Under the pieces are notes generated by a model that worked only from the letters and a program-made list of their open reading frames with translations, was not told the DNA's origin and did no database searches. Shown one piece after another: positions 44,837 through 53,805 of a DNA stretch of 64,000 nt. Every line of letters starts with the position of its first letter. Positions within the stretch are counted from its first letter, which is position 1. Made by a program: the position numbers and the translations under genes. This DNA is from Paenibacillus shirakamiensis (lineage in GTDB: Bacteria; Bacillota; Bacilli; Paenibacillales; Paenibacillaceae), in contig NZ_JAGGLD010000001.1 in NCBI RefSeq assembly GCF_017874255.1, positions 186,001 through 250,000 on the forward strand. Direction: 5' to 3'.

Positions 44837-46907
44837 AGATTTATTATTTGAGATTGGTCTAGAAGAGGTCCCTGCTAGGTTTATTAGAGCGGCAATGAAC
44901 CAACTAAAAGAACGTACGGTGAAATGGCTAACGGATTCTGTTATTCCGCATGGGGAAGTAGAAGCTTATGCAACGCCAAGACGTCTTGCTATACTGGTTC
45001 GTGATGTAGCAGAGAGACAAGAAGATGTTCATGAAGAAGTGAAAGGTCCTTCAAGAAAAATTGCTTTGGATGACAGTGGCAATTGGAGCAAGGCTGCTTT
45101 AGGATTTGGCCGTAGTCAAGGTGTGGACCCCGAACAATTCACATTCAAAGAATTATCAGGCACAGAGTATATTTATGTAAACAAAAGTACGACAGGGGTA
45201 GAGACTTCTTCTATCGTCGCAGACGGTCTGCTTCAAATCGTTCAGTCCATGACTTTCCCGAAAAACATGCGTTGGGGAAATTACGATTTTAAATTTGTTC
45301 GCCCTATTCGCTGGATGGTTGCACTCTTCGGAACAGAAGTTATCGATATAGAAATTACGGGCGTTCAATCGGGGAATAGTACTAGAGGGCATCGATTCCT
45401 GGGTACAGAAGCCGTGATTGCACAACCAGCGCACTATGTGGAGGCACTTCGTGCTCAATCCGTCATTGTAGATGTTAAAGAACGCCAAGCTTTAATTTCT
45501 TCTCAAATCGAAGCTCTGGCCCAAGAAAAACAGTGGAATATTGCGGTCAAAGAAGACTTGCTTGAGGAAGTGCTATTCCTCGTAGAATTACCAACCGTAT
45601 TGTTTGGTACGTTTGACGAGTCGTTCTTAGCCATTCCGCAGGATGTATTAATTACATCGATGCGTGAGCACCAGCGCTACTTCCCCGTTTTAGACCATAA
45701 TGGTACTTTGCTACCTTTCTTTGTAACTGTACGCAATGGTGGATCTGAGTCTTTGGATGTCATTGCAAAAGGAAATGAAAAAGTTCTACGTGCGCGATTA
45801 TCCGATGCCAAGTTCTTCTATCAGGAAGATCAAAAGCTTCAAATTAAAGATGCTCTATCCAAACTTGAAAGCATTGTATTCCATGAAGAATTAGGAACAG
45901 TAGGGGATAAAGTTCGCCGCATTCGTAAAATCGCAGAAAATATCGCTTCTAAACTGCAAGTGGATAGTCAACAGTTAGCCCACATTACCCGTACAGCAGA
46001 AATCTGCAAATTTGATCTAGTAACACAAATGGTCTATGAATTCCCAGAACTTCAAGGGGTCATGGGTGAAGATTATGCACGCAAGGCTGGGGAATCTGAA
46101 GCGGTGGCTAAAGGAATTAATGAGCATTATCAACCGCGCTTCGCAGGGGATGTTGTACCTGCATCCATCGTTGGAGCTGTAGTAAGTATGGCGGATAAAA
46201 TGGATACCATTGCAGGATGCTTTTCCATTGGTATTATCCCTACAGGATCCCAAGATCCTTACGCACTGCGTCGTCAAGCGGCAGGAGTGGTGCAAATCGT
46301 ATTAGATCACCAGTTGAACATTCAGTTATCCGATATCTTTGGTATCGCGTTAGATGTGCACGAGAATATGGGTACTTTGAAGCGATCAGCTGATGAAATT
46401 CGTAAGGATTTATATGAGTTTTTCGGTCTACGTGTCAAAAAAGCTCTATCGGATGAGTTAAGATATGATGTGGTGGATGCAGTTATTGCTGCAGGATTTG
46501 ATGATGTTGTATCGGTCATTGCGCGTGGTAAGGCGCTGAATCAGGTCCTGCAACAAAACGCCGAATTCAAAGCAACTGTAGAATCCTTTAATCGTGTTAG
46601 TAATCTGGCGGCAAAGGCATCTATGGAACGTGTGAGATCAGATCTATTCCAAGAAGAAGCCGAGAGCCGTCTGTTCATAGCTTGGAATGAGAATCAAGAT
46701 GCATATCGAAATGCTCTTCAGGCAAGAGATGCACAAGCTGCACTGACTTTGATCAGTGGACTCAAAGAGTCGGTAACGGGATTCTTTGATTCCGTAATGG
46801 TAATGGCTGAAGATGAGCAAATTCGTGCGAACCGTTTGGCGCTTCTGGCGGCCATTGATGCAGATCTCAAGGCTTTTGCTGACTTTAACAAATTGGTATG
46901 GTCTTAA
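44829..46907 (+). CDS. glyS: Glycine-tRNA ligase, beta subunit
   Basis: GlyS binds tRNA-Gly and completes the tetrameric synthetase. The 692 residues start [19 protein letters not shown], a hallmark of the family. An HD-like domain lies in the middle ([22 protein letters not shown]) and a DALR-type anticodon-binding domain at the C-terminus. The ATG at 44829 overlaps glyQ by 8 bases, keeping the two subunits in step. In B. subtilis ccpN and yqfL follow glyS; here yqxD follows directly. Confidence 0.97.
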   Translation: MAKDLLFEIGLEEVPARFIRAAMNQLKERTVKWLTDSVIPHGEVEAYATPRRLAILVRDVAERQEDVHEEVKGPSRKIALDDSGNWSKAALGFGRSQGVDPEQFTFKELSGTEYIYVNKSTTGVETSSIVADGLLQIVQSMTFPKNMRWGNYDFKFVRPIRWMVALFGTEVIDIEITGVQSGNSTRGHRFLGTEAVIAQPAHYVEALRAQSVIVDVKERQALISSQIEALAQEKQWNIAVKEDLLEEVLFLVELPTVLFGTFDESFLAIPQDVLITSMREHQRYFPVLDHNGTLLPFFVTVRNGGSESLDVIAKGNEKVLRARLSDAKFFYQEDQKLQIKDALSKLESIVFHEELGTVGDKVRRIRKIAENIASKLQVDSQQLAHITRTAEICKFDLVTQMVYEFPELQGVMGEDYARKAGESEAVAKGINEHYQPRFAGDVVPASIVGAVVSMADKMDTIAGCFSIGIIPTGSQDPYALRRQAAGVVQIVLDHQLNIQLSDIFGIALDVHENMGTLKRSADEIRKDLYEFFGLRVKKALSDELRYDVVDAVIAAGFDDVVSVIARGKALNQVLQQNAEFKATVESFNRVSNLAAKASMERVRSDLFQEEAESRLFIAWNENQDAYRNALQARDAQAALTLISGLKESVTGFFDSVMVMAEDEQIRANRLALLAAIDADLKAFADFNKLVWS

Positions 46908-46936
46908 ATTTCATTTGAAATGAGTGAGGACCTTAA

Positions 46937-47401
46937 GTGAGAACGAAGGAAGTTCGAATTGTAGTGGACGGGGACTCTTGTCCAGTTAAGGCAGAGATTG
47001 CTAATACAGCTAGAGCGCATAACGTCCCGGTGCTGATGGTCTCTTCCTATGACCACTTCCTTCGGGCTGAAGAGGGTGTTACGGTAGTTCAAGTGGACCG
47101 CAGCTCACAAAGTGCGGATCTCTTTATTGCCAACTATATTGCATCAGGAGATGTTGTCATCACGCAGGACTATGGCCTTGCCGCATTAGCGCTGGCCAAG
47201 TCCTGCGCTGTTCTTTCTCCAAGAGGTGACACCTTTCATGCAGGCAACATTGAGTATCTCCTCGAACGCAGACATCATCATGCTAAGGCTAGAAGAGGTG
47301 GCAAGTATGCCAAGGGCCCTAGACCTTTTACGGAAGAAGATCGTCATTTTTTTCAACAGGAATTGACAAAAGTTTTGCTTGACTTGCAGGAGAACGATTA
47401 A
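46937..47401 (+). CDS. yqxD: YaiI/YqxD family protein (DUF188)
   Basis: This is a 154-residue protein of the YaiI/YqxD family, related to PIN-like nuclease folds. The N-terminal motif VDGDSCPVKAEI and later ITQDYGLAALAL and RGG(K/Y) segments are typical; the conserved acidic residues (D12, D14 and the Asp of TQDYG) could hold a metal. The GTG start at 46937 follows GAGTGAGGACC. It lies upstream of dnaG-sigA, as in B. subtilis. Its biochemical role is not established. Confidence 0.93.
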   Translation: MRTKEVRIVVDGDSCPVKAEIANTARAHNVPVLMVSSYDHFLRAEEGVTVVQVDRSSQSADLFIANYIASGDVVITQDYGLAALALAKSCAVLSPRGDTFHAGNIEYLLERRHHHAKARRGGKYAKGPRPFTEEDRHFFQQELTKVLLDLQEND

Positions 47402-47412
47402 TTATAGCGAAT
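47386..47412 (+). promoter_or_regulatory. Possible SigH promoter ahead of dnaG-sigA
   Basis: GCAGGAGAA (47386-47394) and AGCGAAT (47406-47412) are 11 bases apart, close to the SigH consensus RnAGGAwWW-N11/12-RnnGAAT. The B. subtilis sigA operon has a SigH-driven promoter, though placed differently. AGGAG near a stop codon occurs by chance often, so this is tentative. Confidence 0.35.
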
Positions 47413-47447
47413 TATAATTTACGTGTTAAGAGATGAAGGTGGTAGAC

Positions 47448-49277
47448 ATGAGTAACGGACGCGGAAGCATTCCCGAAGAGACCATTGAATCTGTACTTAG
47501 ACAGCATGACATCGTAGACACGGTAAGCAGACACGTTCATTTATCCAAGCAGGGGAAGTATATGAAGGGCCTCTGTCCTTTTCATTCTGAGAAGACTCCA
47601 TCTTTCACAGTAACACCTGAGAAGCAAATTTTTCATTGTTATGGCTGCGGTATGGGTGGTAATGCCATCAAATTCAGGATGGAAATCGAAGGCCTGTCCT
47701 TCCCTGAAGCGGTCAGAATTATGGCGGAAGAAGTTAATATTCAGGTAGACGAAAGCGTAGGATCGCATGGGGGCGCTACCCGTGATCCAGAGTTAGACGC
47801 CGTAATTCAAGCTCATGAATGGAGCGCAAAGCTGTACCATTTTCTATTAAAGAATACAGAGCATGGAAAGCCCGCAATGGAATATCTTAAAGCACGCGGA
47901 TTCACAGATAAAGCGATTGACCACTTTCAAATTGGATATGCTCCAGCTCGGTGGGATACGCTTGTTCAATTTCTGGAGAAGCGTTCTTTTGATCTTGGAT
48001 CGATGGAGAAGGGTGGCTTACTTGCTGCCAAACAGGACGCCTCGGGTTATGTAGACCGTTTTAGGGATCGGGTCATGTTTCCAATTCATAATCGATCGGG
48101 TAAAGTCATTGCTTTTGGGGGAAGAATTTTGGGCGAAGGACAGCCTAAATATTTAAATACTCCAGAAAGTAAGCTGTTCAGTAAGAGTAGAACGCTTTAC
48201 AATCTGCATCAAGCTAAGACGGCTATTCGCAAAACAAGTCAAGTCGTTCTGTTCGAAGGGTACGGAGATGTAATCAGTGCTTCTGAAGGTGGTGTCCACA
48301 ATGCTGTGGCAACGATGGGGACTGCGCTTACAGAAAGCCATGCTGCAATGCTTAAGAGTATGGCAGACCAAGTCGTAATCAGTTTTGATGGCGATAATGC
48401 GGGACAGGCTGCTGCTTTGAAAAGCATCCCTATATTGGAGACCGTAGGACTTCAAGTGAAGATCTCTGTGCTACCTGAAGGCTTAGATCCAGACGATTTC
48501 ATTCAAAAGCATGGGGGAGAACGGTTCGCTCGCCAAATGGTAGAGGGCGCTGTTACATCAACTAAGTTTAAGCTGATGAAGTTAAAGAAGAATCATATTA
48601 CGCCCGGATCGGGCGAAGGTGCAAAAGTAGCTTATATTCAGGAAGCTCTGCGTATCATAACTCCTCTTCCTTCTCCTACGGAACGTGAAATTTATTTGAA
48701 AGAATTGTCTTCAGATATGAATATTTCATTCGATAGTCTGAAGCAAGAATGTAACCAGATTCGAACAGAACTACAAAAAAAGCAATCGGCTGGGGATAAT
48801 AACCCAGAAAGGTGGAATAATGGTAGGCATAAAAAAGGGAAGGTACAGACGCCTGTACTCTTACCCGCTTATCATGCTGCGGAACGACGATTGCTGTCCT
48901 TTATGCTACAGGACGATGAGGTTGCACGTTATGTAGAAAAACATCTGGATGATGCATTTAACATCGAGGAATATGCAGCCATAGCTGCTTATCTATACGC
49001 TTATTATGCACAGGGCAAGACACCCGACGCTAGTCGGTTTATTGCCTCGCTACATGATGATCGGCTGGAAAAGGCAGTCAGTTCAATCGCGATGATGGAC
49101 GTGCCATTAGCATGGACGAATGAAGAGCTGGATGATTGCATCCGTGAGATTCGCAAGGTGCCCATGAAGCTTGAGATTGAACAGAAAAAAGAAGAAATGG
49201 TCTCGGCTGAACGAGCCGGAGATTTCCTCCGGGCCGCGCATATTGCAAGTGAGATTATTGCCCTGGAAAGACAATAG
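47448..49277 (+). CDS. dnaG: DNA primase DnaG
   Basis: DnaG makes RNA primers for replication and is recruited by the DnaB-type helicase. With the ATG at 47448 ([11 protein letters not shown], after GAAGGTGG) it has 609 residues, near the 603 of B. subtilis. The N-terminal zinc ribbon is C43, H46, C64, C67 (CPFH...CYGC). The TOPRIM core follows, with [10 protein letters not shown] and SFDGDNAGQ, then the helicase-interaction domain after a linker at about 430-460. The macromolecular synthesis order dnaG-sigA is kept, with sigA 49 bases downstream. Confidence 0.97.
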   Translation: MSNGRGSIPEETIESVLRQHDIVDTVSRHVHLSKQGKYMKGLCPFHSEKTPSFTVTPEKQIFHCYGCGMGGNAIKFRMEIEGLSFPEAVRIMAEEVNIQVDESVGSHGGATRDPELDAVIQAHEWSAKLYHFLLKNTEHGKPAMEYLKARGFTDKAIDHFQIGYAPARWDTLVQFLEKRSFDLGSMEKGGLLAAKQDASGYVDRFRDRVMFPIHNRSGKVIAFGGRILGEGQPKYLNTPESKLFSKSRTLYNLHQAKTAIRKTSQVVLFEGYGDVISASEGGVHNAVATMGTALTESHAAMLKSMADQVVISFDGDNAGQAAALKSIPILETVGLQVKISVLPEGLDPDDFIQKHGGERFARQMVEGAVTSTKFKLMKLKKNHITPGSGEGAKVAYIQEALRIITPLPSPTEREIYLKELSSDMNISFDSLKQECNQIRTELQKKQSAGDNNPERWNNGRHKKGKVQTPVLLPAYHAAERRLLSFMLQDDEVARYVEKHLDDAFNIEEYAAIAAYLYAYYAQGKTPDASRFIASLHDDRLEKAVSSIAMMDVPLAWTNEELDDCIREIRKVPMKLEIEQKKEEMVSAERAGDFLRAAHIASEIIALERQ

Positions 49278-49326
49278 GATAGGGGACAGCAGGTCCCCCA
49301 ATCTTCAGGGAAGAAAGGAGTCGCGT

Positions 49327-50463
49327 ATGGCACAGGATCAGCACACCGAATTAGAATCAGAACTTACGTTAGACCAGGTCAAAGATCAGCTCTTGGAAAA
49401 AGGAAAGAAAAGATCCTCTTTAACTTACAAAGAAATTGTAGAAAAACTTTCCCCGTTTGATCAAGATCCTGAACAGATGGATGAGTTTTTTGAACAATTA
49501 GGGGATCTAGGAATTGATATCTCCAATGAGAGTGATGAAGAACTCGTCTCTAGATCTGGCGATGATCAGGAACGGGGAAGAAGAGATTCAGATGACTTTA
49601 ATTTTGATGATGATTTAAGCTTACCTCCAGGCATCAAGATTAACGATCCGGTTCGGATGTACCTGAAAGAAATTGGACGTGTTCCCCTGCTGTCAGCAGA
49701 CGACGAGATAGAATTGGCCAAACGGATTGAAGATGGGGATGAAGAGGCTAAAAGACGCTTAGCAGAGGCTAACCTCAGGTTGGTTGTGAGCATCGCCAAA
49801 CGATATGTAGGACGTGGGATGTTATTCCTGGATTTGATACAAGAGGGGAATATGGGCCTAATTAAAGCCGTGGAGAAATTCGACTTCAAAAAAGGCTTTA
49901 AATTCAGTACATATGCAACTTGGTGGATTCGTCAAGCAATTACACGGGCGATTGCAGACCAAGCCAGAACCATTCGGATTCCAGTTCATATGGTGGAGAC
50001 GATTAACAAACTGATTCGCGTATCTCGTCAGCTCCTGCAAGAATTAGGCCGTGAGCCATCACCAGAGGAAATTGCTGCGGAAATGGAACTTAGTGTAGAA
50101 AAGGTTCGAGAAATCATGAAAATTGCTCAAGAACCCGTCTCCTTAGAGACCCCTATAGGGGAAGAAGACGATTCACATCTGGGTGATTTCATCGAGGATC
50201 AAGATGCACTAGCACCTGCAGATGCAGCCGCTTATGAACTGTTAAAGGAACAGCTTGAAGATGTGCTCGATACGTTAACCGAAAGGGAAGAAAACGTGCT
50301 TCGTCTGCGCTTCGGTCTGGATGATGGGCGGACTCGGACCTTAGAGGAAGTGGGCAAAGTATTCGGTGTTACCAGAGAGCGAATTCGTCAGATAGAAGCT
50401 AAGGCGCTACGTAAGCTTCGTCATCCGAGCCGTAGCAAGCGCCTTAAAGATTTCCTAGAATAA
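49327..50463 (+). CDS. sigA: RNA polymerase principal sigma factor SigA (RpoD)
   Basis: SigA directs most vegetative transcription. The 378 residues include an acidic region 1.1 (about 1-90), region 1.2 ([16 protein letters not shown]), region 2 with the -10 recognition motif [15 protein letters not shown], region 3, and region 4 with [19 protein letters not shown] for the -35. The ATG at 49327 ([12 protein letters not shown]) follows GAAAGGAG; the frame is open further upstream into dnaG but has no homology there. A terminator closes the operon. No motif is altered. Confidence 0.98.
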   Translation: MAQDQHTELESELTLDQVKDQLLEKGKKRSSLTYKEIVEKLSPFDQDPEQMDEFFEQLGDLGIDISNESDEELVSRSGDDQERGRRDSDDFNFDDDLSLPPGIKINDPVRMYLKEIGRVPLLSADDEIELAKRIEDGDEEAKRRLAEANLRLVVSIAKRYVGRGMLFLDLIQEGNMGLIKAVEKFDFKKGFKFSTYATWWIRQAITRAIADQARTIRIPVHMVETINKLIRVSRQLLQELGREPSPEEIAAEMELSVEKVREIMKIAQEPVSLETPIGEEDDSHLGDFIEDQDALAPADAAAYELLKEQLEDVLDTLTEREENVLRLRFGLDDGRTRTLEEVGKVFGVTRERIRQIEAKALRKLRHPSRSKRLKDFLE

Positions 50464-50475
50464 GATTTCATTTGC

Positions 50476-50510
50476 GAGACCTTCTGCGGTAGGCAGCAAG
50501 GTCTTTTTTA
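50476..50510 (+). terminator. Terminator of the dnaG-sigA operon
   Basis: AGACCTT (50477-50483) pairs with AAGGTCT (50498-50504), with CTGC/GCAG inside, followed by a T-rich run. Confidence 0.88.
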
Positions 50511-50552
50511 TATATATGATCTGCTCATTCCAAGAGAAGGTGGGTACCTCTA

Positions 50553-51410
50553 TTGAATAGTGAGAACCGTGTTGACATAATACTGAAAGAAATTGACTAT
50601 TGGAGACAGAACCGGCTTCTTCCAGAGCACTATTGTGATTTTTTGCAGAACTTATATATTGAACAAGCGGGTACGGCTAACAAGAACAGTACTTTTTCAA
50701 TACAGGCAATGAAGCAAGGAAATTCAAAAGTGTGGCTGCTTGGTTTTCTCATTTTTTCCTTGATTTGTGGTATTGGATTTTATTTTAGTCTTTTTCCATG
50801 GCCATTGCAAATGGCTACAACCTTGCTCGTCACTTCAGTAAGTTATACCTTTGCAGCCGTGAAACGGCCAAGAGACAAACGGATTTCGCTTTTTTGGGCA
50901 TTTGGCGGAAATGTACTTTTGTTAGGGTTAGGAGGGTGGATGTTACAGCTTCATCAGGCTATACTTCCTCAGAATGTTGCCATATTAATATTATGTTGTG
51001 GCATTTTGTGGTGGGTGACAGGACACTTTCTTCAATTGGAATTCATTACATATACAGGTTTGCTATGCTTCATATTGCTGTACGCGCTATTGTTAAAACA
51101 TCTACATACGGATTCATCATGGCTATTGCTTCAACTGTATTGGTTGCCACTTTCAGGCATCTTAGGGTGGCTGAGCTGGTTCTCTCACTATAAAATAAAA
51201 TTCATGGCTCCGGTGTGGTTCGCGGCTGCCATAACCATTTGGTTCATGCCAGAACTTGATCTGCGCTTAATCTTGCAAATCTATCCTAAACCCTTTATGT
51301 TATGGGTTATGGTTAAATTAGCATTAGCTTTTGTGATATTATACGTACTACGAAAAAAATGGATGGTGTGGATATCGAATGAAACTGTCAGCACGACTAC
51401 AACAAATTAG
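50553..51410 (+). CDS. Polytopic membrane protein of unknown function
   Basis: This 285-residue protein has a soluble N-terminus (about 1-58; RVDIILKEIDYWRQNRLLPEHYCDFL) and then about eight membrane helices through residue 265 or so. The N-terminal pattern is seen in several uncharacterised Bacillales membrane proteins (DUF2157-like), but I cannot assign a family with confidence. The TTG start at 50553 is chosen for AGAGAAGGTGGG (50533-50542), and no closer ATG exists. The end overlaps trmK by 32 bases, so translation may be coupled. In B. subtilis cccA occupies this place. No catalytic motif is seen. Confidence 0.75.
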   Translation: MNSENRVDIILKEIDYWRQNRLLPEHYCDFLQNLYIEQAGTANKNSTFSIQAMKQGNSKVWLLGFLIFSLICGIGFYFSLFPWPLQMATTLLVTSVSYTFAAVKRPRDKRISLFWAFGGNVLLLGLGGWMLQLHQAILPQNVAILILCCGILWWVTGHFLQLEFITYTGLLCFILLYALLLKHLHTDSSWLLLQLYWLPLSGILGWLSWFSHYKIKFMAPVWFAAAITIWFMPELDLRLILQIYPKPFMLWVMVKLALAFVILYVLRKKWMVWISNETVSTTTTN

Positions 51411-52143
51411 CGATCAATTGCCAGAAGGATGCACCTTCGCGGATATTGGATCCGATCATGCCATGCTTCCGGTTGCCTCTGTTTTTAGTGGACGAGCGCG
51501 AAGTGCCATTGCTGGTGAAGTGAACGAAGGTCCCTATGAGTCAGCACAGCGTCAGGTTATGGAGTCTGGCCTTCAAAGAAAAGTTTCTGTACGTAAAGGC
51601 AATGGGCTTGAAGTATTAAAACGTAATGAAGTAGATGTTATTACCATTGCAGGCATGGGTGGGGCATTAATCGTATCTATACTTTCTGCAGGAGCGGACA
51701 AACTTGCAGGGGTGCAGCGTCTTATTCTTCAGCCTAATGTGGGAGAAGATCTCGTTCGTCGCTGGTTGCTTGAGCATCGCTGGTATTTAAGTGCCGAGCA
51801 GATCCTAGAGGAAGACGGCAAAATTTACGAAATTCTTACGGCCGATTGGCGGGATGATGCACAAGAGTTGAATCAGGATCTTTATGAGGAACGCGTGATT
51901 AACCCCTCTACAGAACTTCGCTTAACTCGTGAAAGGCTCATTGAGATGGGTCCGAGACTAACGCAACAACCCCAAGATGTCTTTTTTGCCAAGTGGCACT
52001 CGGAAGTGGAGAAGCTGCACAAGGTCTATGGGCAAATTGCCAAGTCCGATCTAGAGTCATCCAAATCTAAAGCAGCAGAGATGAATATTCACATCCGGGA
52101 ATTGGAGGAGGTACTATCATGTATGCAAAAGGACAGACGGTAA
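51379..52143 (+). CDS. trmK: tRNA (adenine(22)-N(1))-methyltransferase TrmK
   Basis: TrmK makes m1A22 in the D-loop of bacterial tRNAs, mainly tRNA-Ser and tRNA-Leu. The 254 residues start MKLSARLQQISDQLPEG and contain the SAM motif FADIGSDHAMLP and the TIAGMGGALI segment typical of the family. A coiled-coil C-terminal domain follows (SKAAEMNIHIRELEEVL). It corresponds to B. subtilis YqfN downstream of sigA. It overlaps the membrane protein gene (32 bases) and the Nif3-like gene (25 bases). Confidence 0.95.
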   Translation: MKLSARLQQISDQLPEGCTFADIGSDHAMLPVASVFSGRARSAIAGEVNEGPYESAQRQVMESGLQRKVSVRKGNGLEVLKRNEVDVITIAGMGGALIVSILSAGADKLAGVQRLILQPNVGEDLVRRWLLEHRWYLSAEQILEEDGKIYEILTADWRDDAQELNQDLYEERVINPSTELRLTRERLIEMGPRLTQQPQDVFFAKWHSEVEKLHKVYGQIAKSDLESSKSKAAEMNIHIRELEEVLSCMQKDRR

Positions 52144-53234
52144 TTCAGTATATGGAGCAACTTGCTCCTAAGTATCTGGCTGTGCCTGATGACAAAATAG
52201 GCTTGCAACTGGGTACGCTGCAAAAGGAAATCAAGCATGTACTCATTACTTTAGATGTGACGGAAGCCGTAGTTGACGAGGCAATAGCTTGTCAGGCTGA
52301 TTTGATTATAGCTCACCATGCGATTATTTTTCGTCCCCTTGCACAATTGCAGACGGATACACCTGCGGGGAAACTTTATGAAAAGCTGATTAAACATGAT
52401 ATCGCCGTCTATATTAGTCATACGAATCTAGATGTAGCGGAAGGCGGAATTAACAATTGGATGGCGGAAGCGCTCGGAATAGAGGCTTCCGATTCGTTGG
52501 AAGATGTTCACACTGACGAGTTATATAAACTTGCGGTGTTCGTACCCAAATCCCATCATGAACAAGTACTTCATGCAACACTTCAAGCCGGAGCAGGTTG
52601 GATTGGGAACTATAGTCATTGTAGTTTTAATGTAGAAGGATTTGGCACCTTCGTTCCGCAGGAAGGAACTACGCCTTTTATTGGAAAGCAAGGGCAGCTG
52701 GAGAGAGTGGAAGAAGTTAGAATGGAGACCATTGTACCTAGCAGCATTCGAGCTAAAGTAATTCAAGCTATGCTTAAAGCACATCCTTATGAAGAGGTAG
52801 CATATGATCTGTATGCTATGGATTTGAAGGGCCGTACGCTAGGACTAGGTCGCACAGGCAGACTTACAGAGCCCGTAACTTTAAGAGAATTCGTCACTCG
52901 GGTGAAAAATGGTCTGGATGTGCCCAATGTTAGGGTTGTGGGTGATTTGGAGCGCCCTATTCGCAAGGCCGCAGTACTTGGGGGCTCTGGAGGGCGGTAC
53001 TGGAAAAAAGCTCAGTTCCGTGGTGCTGATGTTCTCGTAACCGGGGATATTGATTTTCACACAGCACAAGATGCACTTGCTGCAGGAATTACTTTGATTG
53101 ATCCGGGCCATCATGCAGAGAAGATCATGAAGAAAAAGGTTGCGGAATGGATGAAGTCCAAACTTCAGGAGAATCGTTATGACACCGAGGTTCATGTGTT
53201 TAGCGCTGATACTGAGCCATTTCAATTTATGTAG
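52119..53234 (+). CDS. Nif3-like dinuclear metal center protein (YqfO-like)
   Basis: This 371-residue protein is of the NIF3/DUF34 family, toroidal hexamers with a two-metal site. IIAHHAIIFRP in the first half and DPGHHAEKI near the end supply the His ligands, with GDIDFHTAQDA nearby. A PII-like insert (about 130-230), with VFVPKSHHEQV and HPYEEVAYDLY, separates the halves, as in B. subtilis YqfO. GGAGGAGG precedes the ATG at 52119. It is translationally coupled to trmK. The true substrate is not settled; GTP cyclohydrolase annotations for this family are doubtful. Confidence 0.92.
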   Translation: MYAKGQTVIQYMEQLAPKYLAVPDDKIGLQLGTLQKEIKHVLITLDVTEAVVDEAIACQADLIIAHHAIIFRPLAQLQTDTPAGKLYEKLIKHDIAVYISHTNLDVAEGGINNWMAEALGIEASDSLEDVHTDELYKLAVFVPKSHHEQVLHATLQAGAGWIGNYSHCSFNVEGFGTFVPQEGTTPFIGKQGQLERVEEVRMETIVPSSIRAKVIQAMLKAHPYEEVAYDLYAMDLKGRTLGLGRTGRLTEPVTLREFVTRVKNGLDVPNVRVVGDLERPIRKAAVLGGSGGRYWKKAQFRGADVLVTGDIDFHTAQDALAAGITLIDPGHHAEKIMKKKVAEWMKSKLQENRYDTEVHVFSADTEPFQFM

Positions 53235-53246
53235 TAGGAATAAAGG

Positions 53247-53275
53247 TTGTGTCACGAGGGAAATCGCTGTATACT
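53247..53275 (+). promoter_or_regulatory. SigA-type promoter for rnpB
   Basis: TTGTGT (53247-53252) and TATACT (53270-53275) are exactly 17 bases apart, so transcription should start near 53282, a few bases before the RNase P RNA 5' helix. Confidence 0.75.
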
Positions 53276-53284
53276 AGCAAGTGT

Positions 53285-53700
53285 TGTTTTGGAAAGTTAG
53301 ACGGACAATCGCCGGTAGCTAATGCTGCGGGAGGAAAGTCCGGGCTCCACAGGGCAGGATGCTGGATAACGTCCAGTCAGCGCGAGCTGAAGGATAGTGC
53401 CACAGAAATGGACCGCCGATGGCTGCTCGTTAGAGCAGATCAGGCAAGGATGGAACCGAGGTGTAAGAGACCCCGAGGAACGCTGGTGACTTCGTTCCTG
53501 GTAAACCCCATCTGGAGCAAGACCTAAAGGGACGCCGGGCTCTTCGGAGCCAAGTCTTAGCCCGAGACGCGTCTAGGTTGGTCGCTTGAGCTGTACAGCA
53601 ATGTATGGCCTAGATAGATGATTGTCGCTCATTGGTGGGAGGGTAGTTCCCGTCTGAACCACAAAGAGCACAGAACCCGGCTTATGGATAACTTTCTGCA
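53285..53700 (+). ncRNA. rnpB: RNase P RNA, class A type
   Basis: RNase P RNA is the catalytic subunit that trims tRNA 5' ends. Conserved core pieces are present in order: GAGGAAAGTCCGGGCTCC (from about 53331), CAGGGCAGGATGCTGG, ACCGCCGATGGC, AGATCAGGCAAGGATGG, GGTAAACCCCATCTGGAGCA, CGCTTGAGCTG, TGGCCTAGATAGATGA and ACAGAACCCGGCTTATGG. P1 forms between GAAAGTTA (53292-53299) and TAACTTTC (53689-53696). The overall pattern aligns with the Escherichia coli (class A) RNA and not with the B. subtilis class B RNA. A P19-like hairpin (about 53630-53670) is present. No protein gene overlaps it convincingly. Confidence 0.95.
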
Positions 53701-53714
53701 CTACTCAACAAATC

Positions 53715-53785
53715 GAAGCCTTCGCGTGAAGAAGCATGGTTCTGCTTATAGCAGAATGATGATTCCTGACGCGAAGGCTTCTTTC
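53715..53785. terminator. Terminator between rnpB and the subtilase gene
   Basis: GAAGCCTTCGCGT (53715-53727) pairs perfectly with ACGCGAAGGCTTC (53769-53781), with a smaller TTCTGC/GCAGAA hairpin inside the loop. TTTCTGTT follows. It lies between convergent genes and may serve both. Confidence 0.8.
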
Positions 53786-53805
53786 TGTTCTATGCTAAAA
53801 AGATA

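Noticed and set aside
53249..53527. Forward open frames within the rnpB region (also 53618-53854)
   Set aside because: They overlap strongly conserved RNase P RNA segments and have no homology or ribosome sites.
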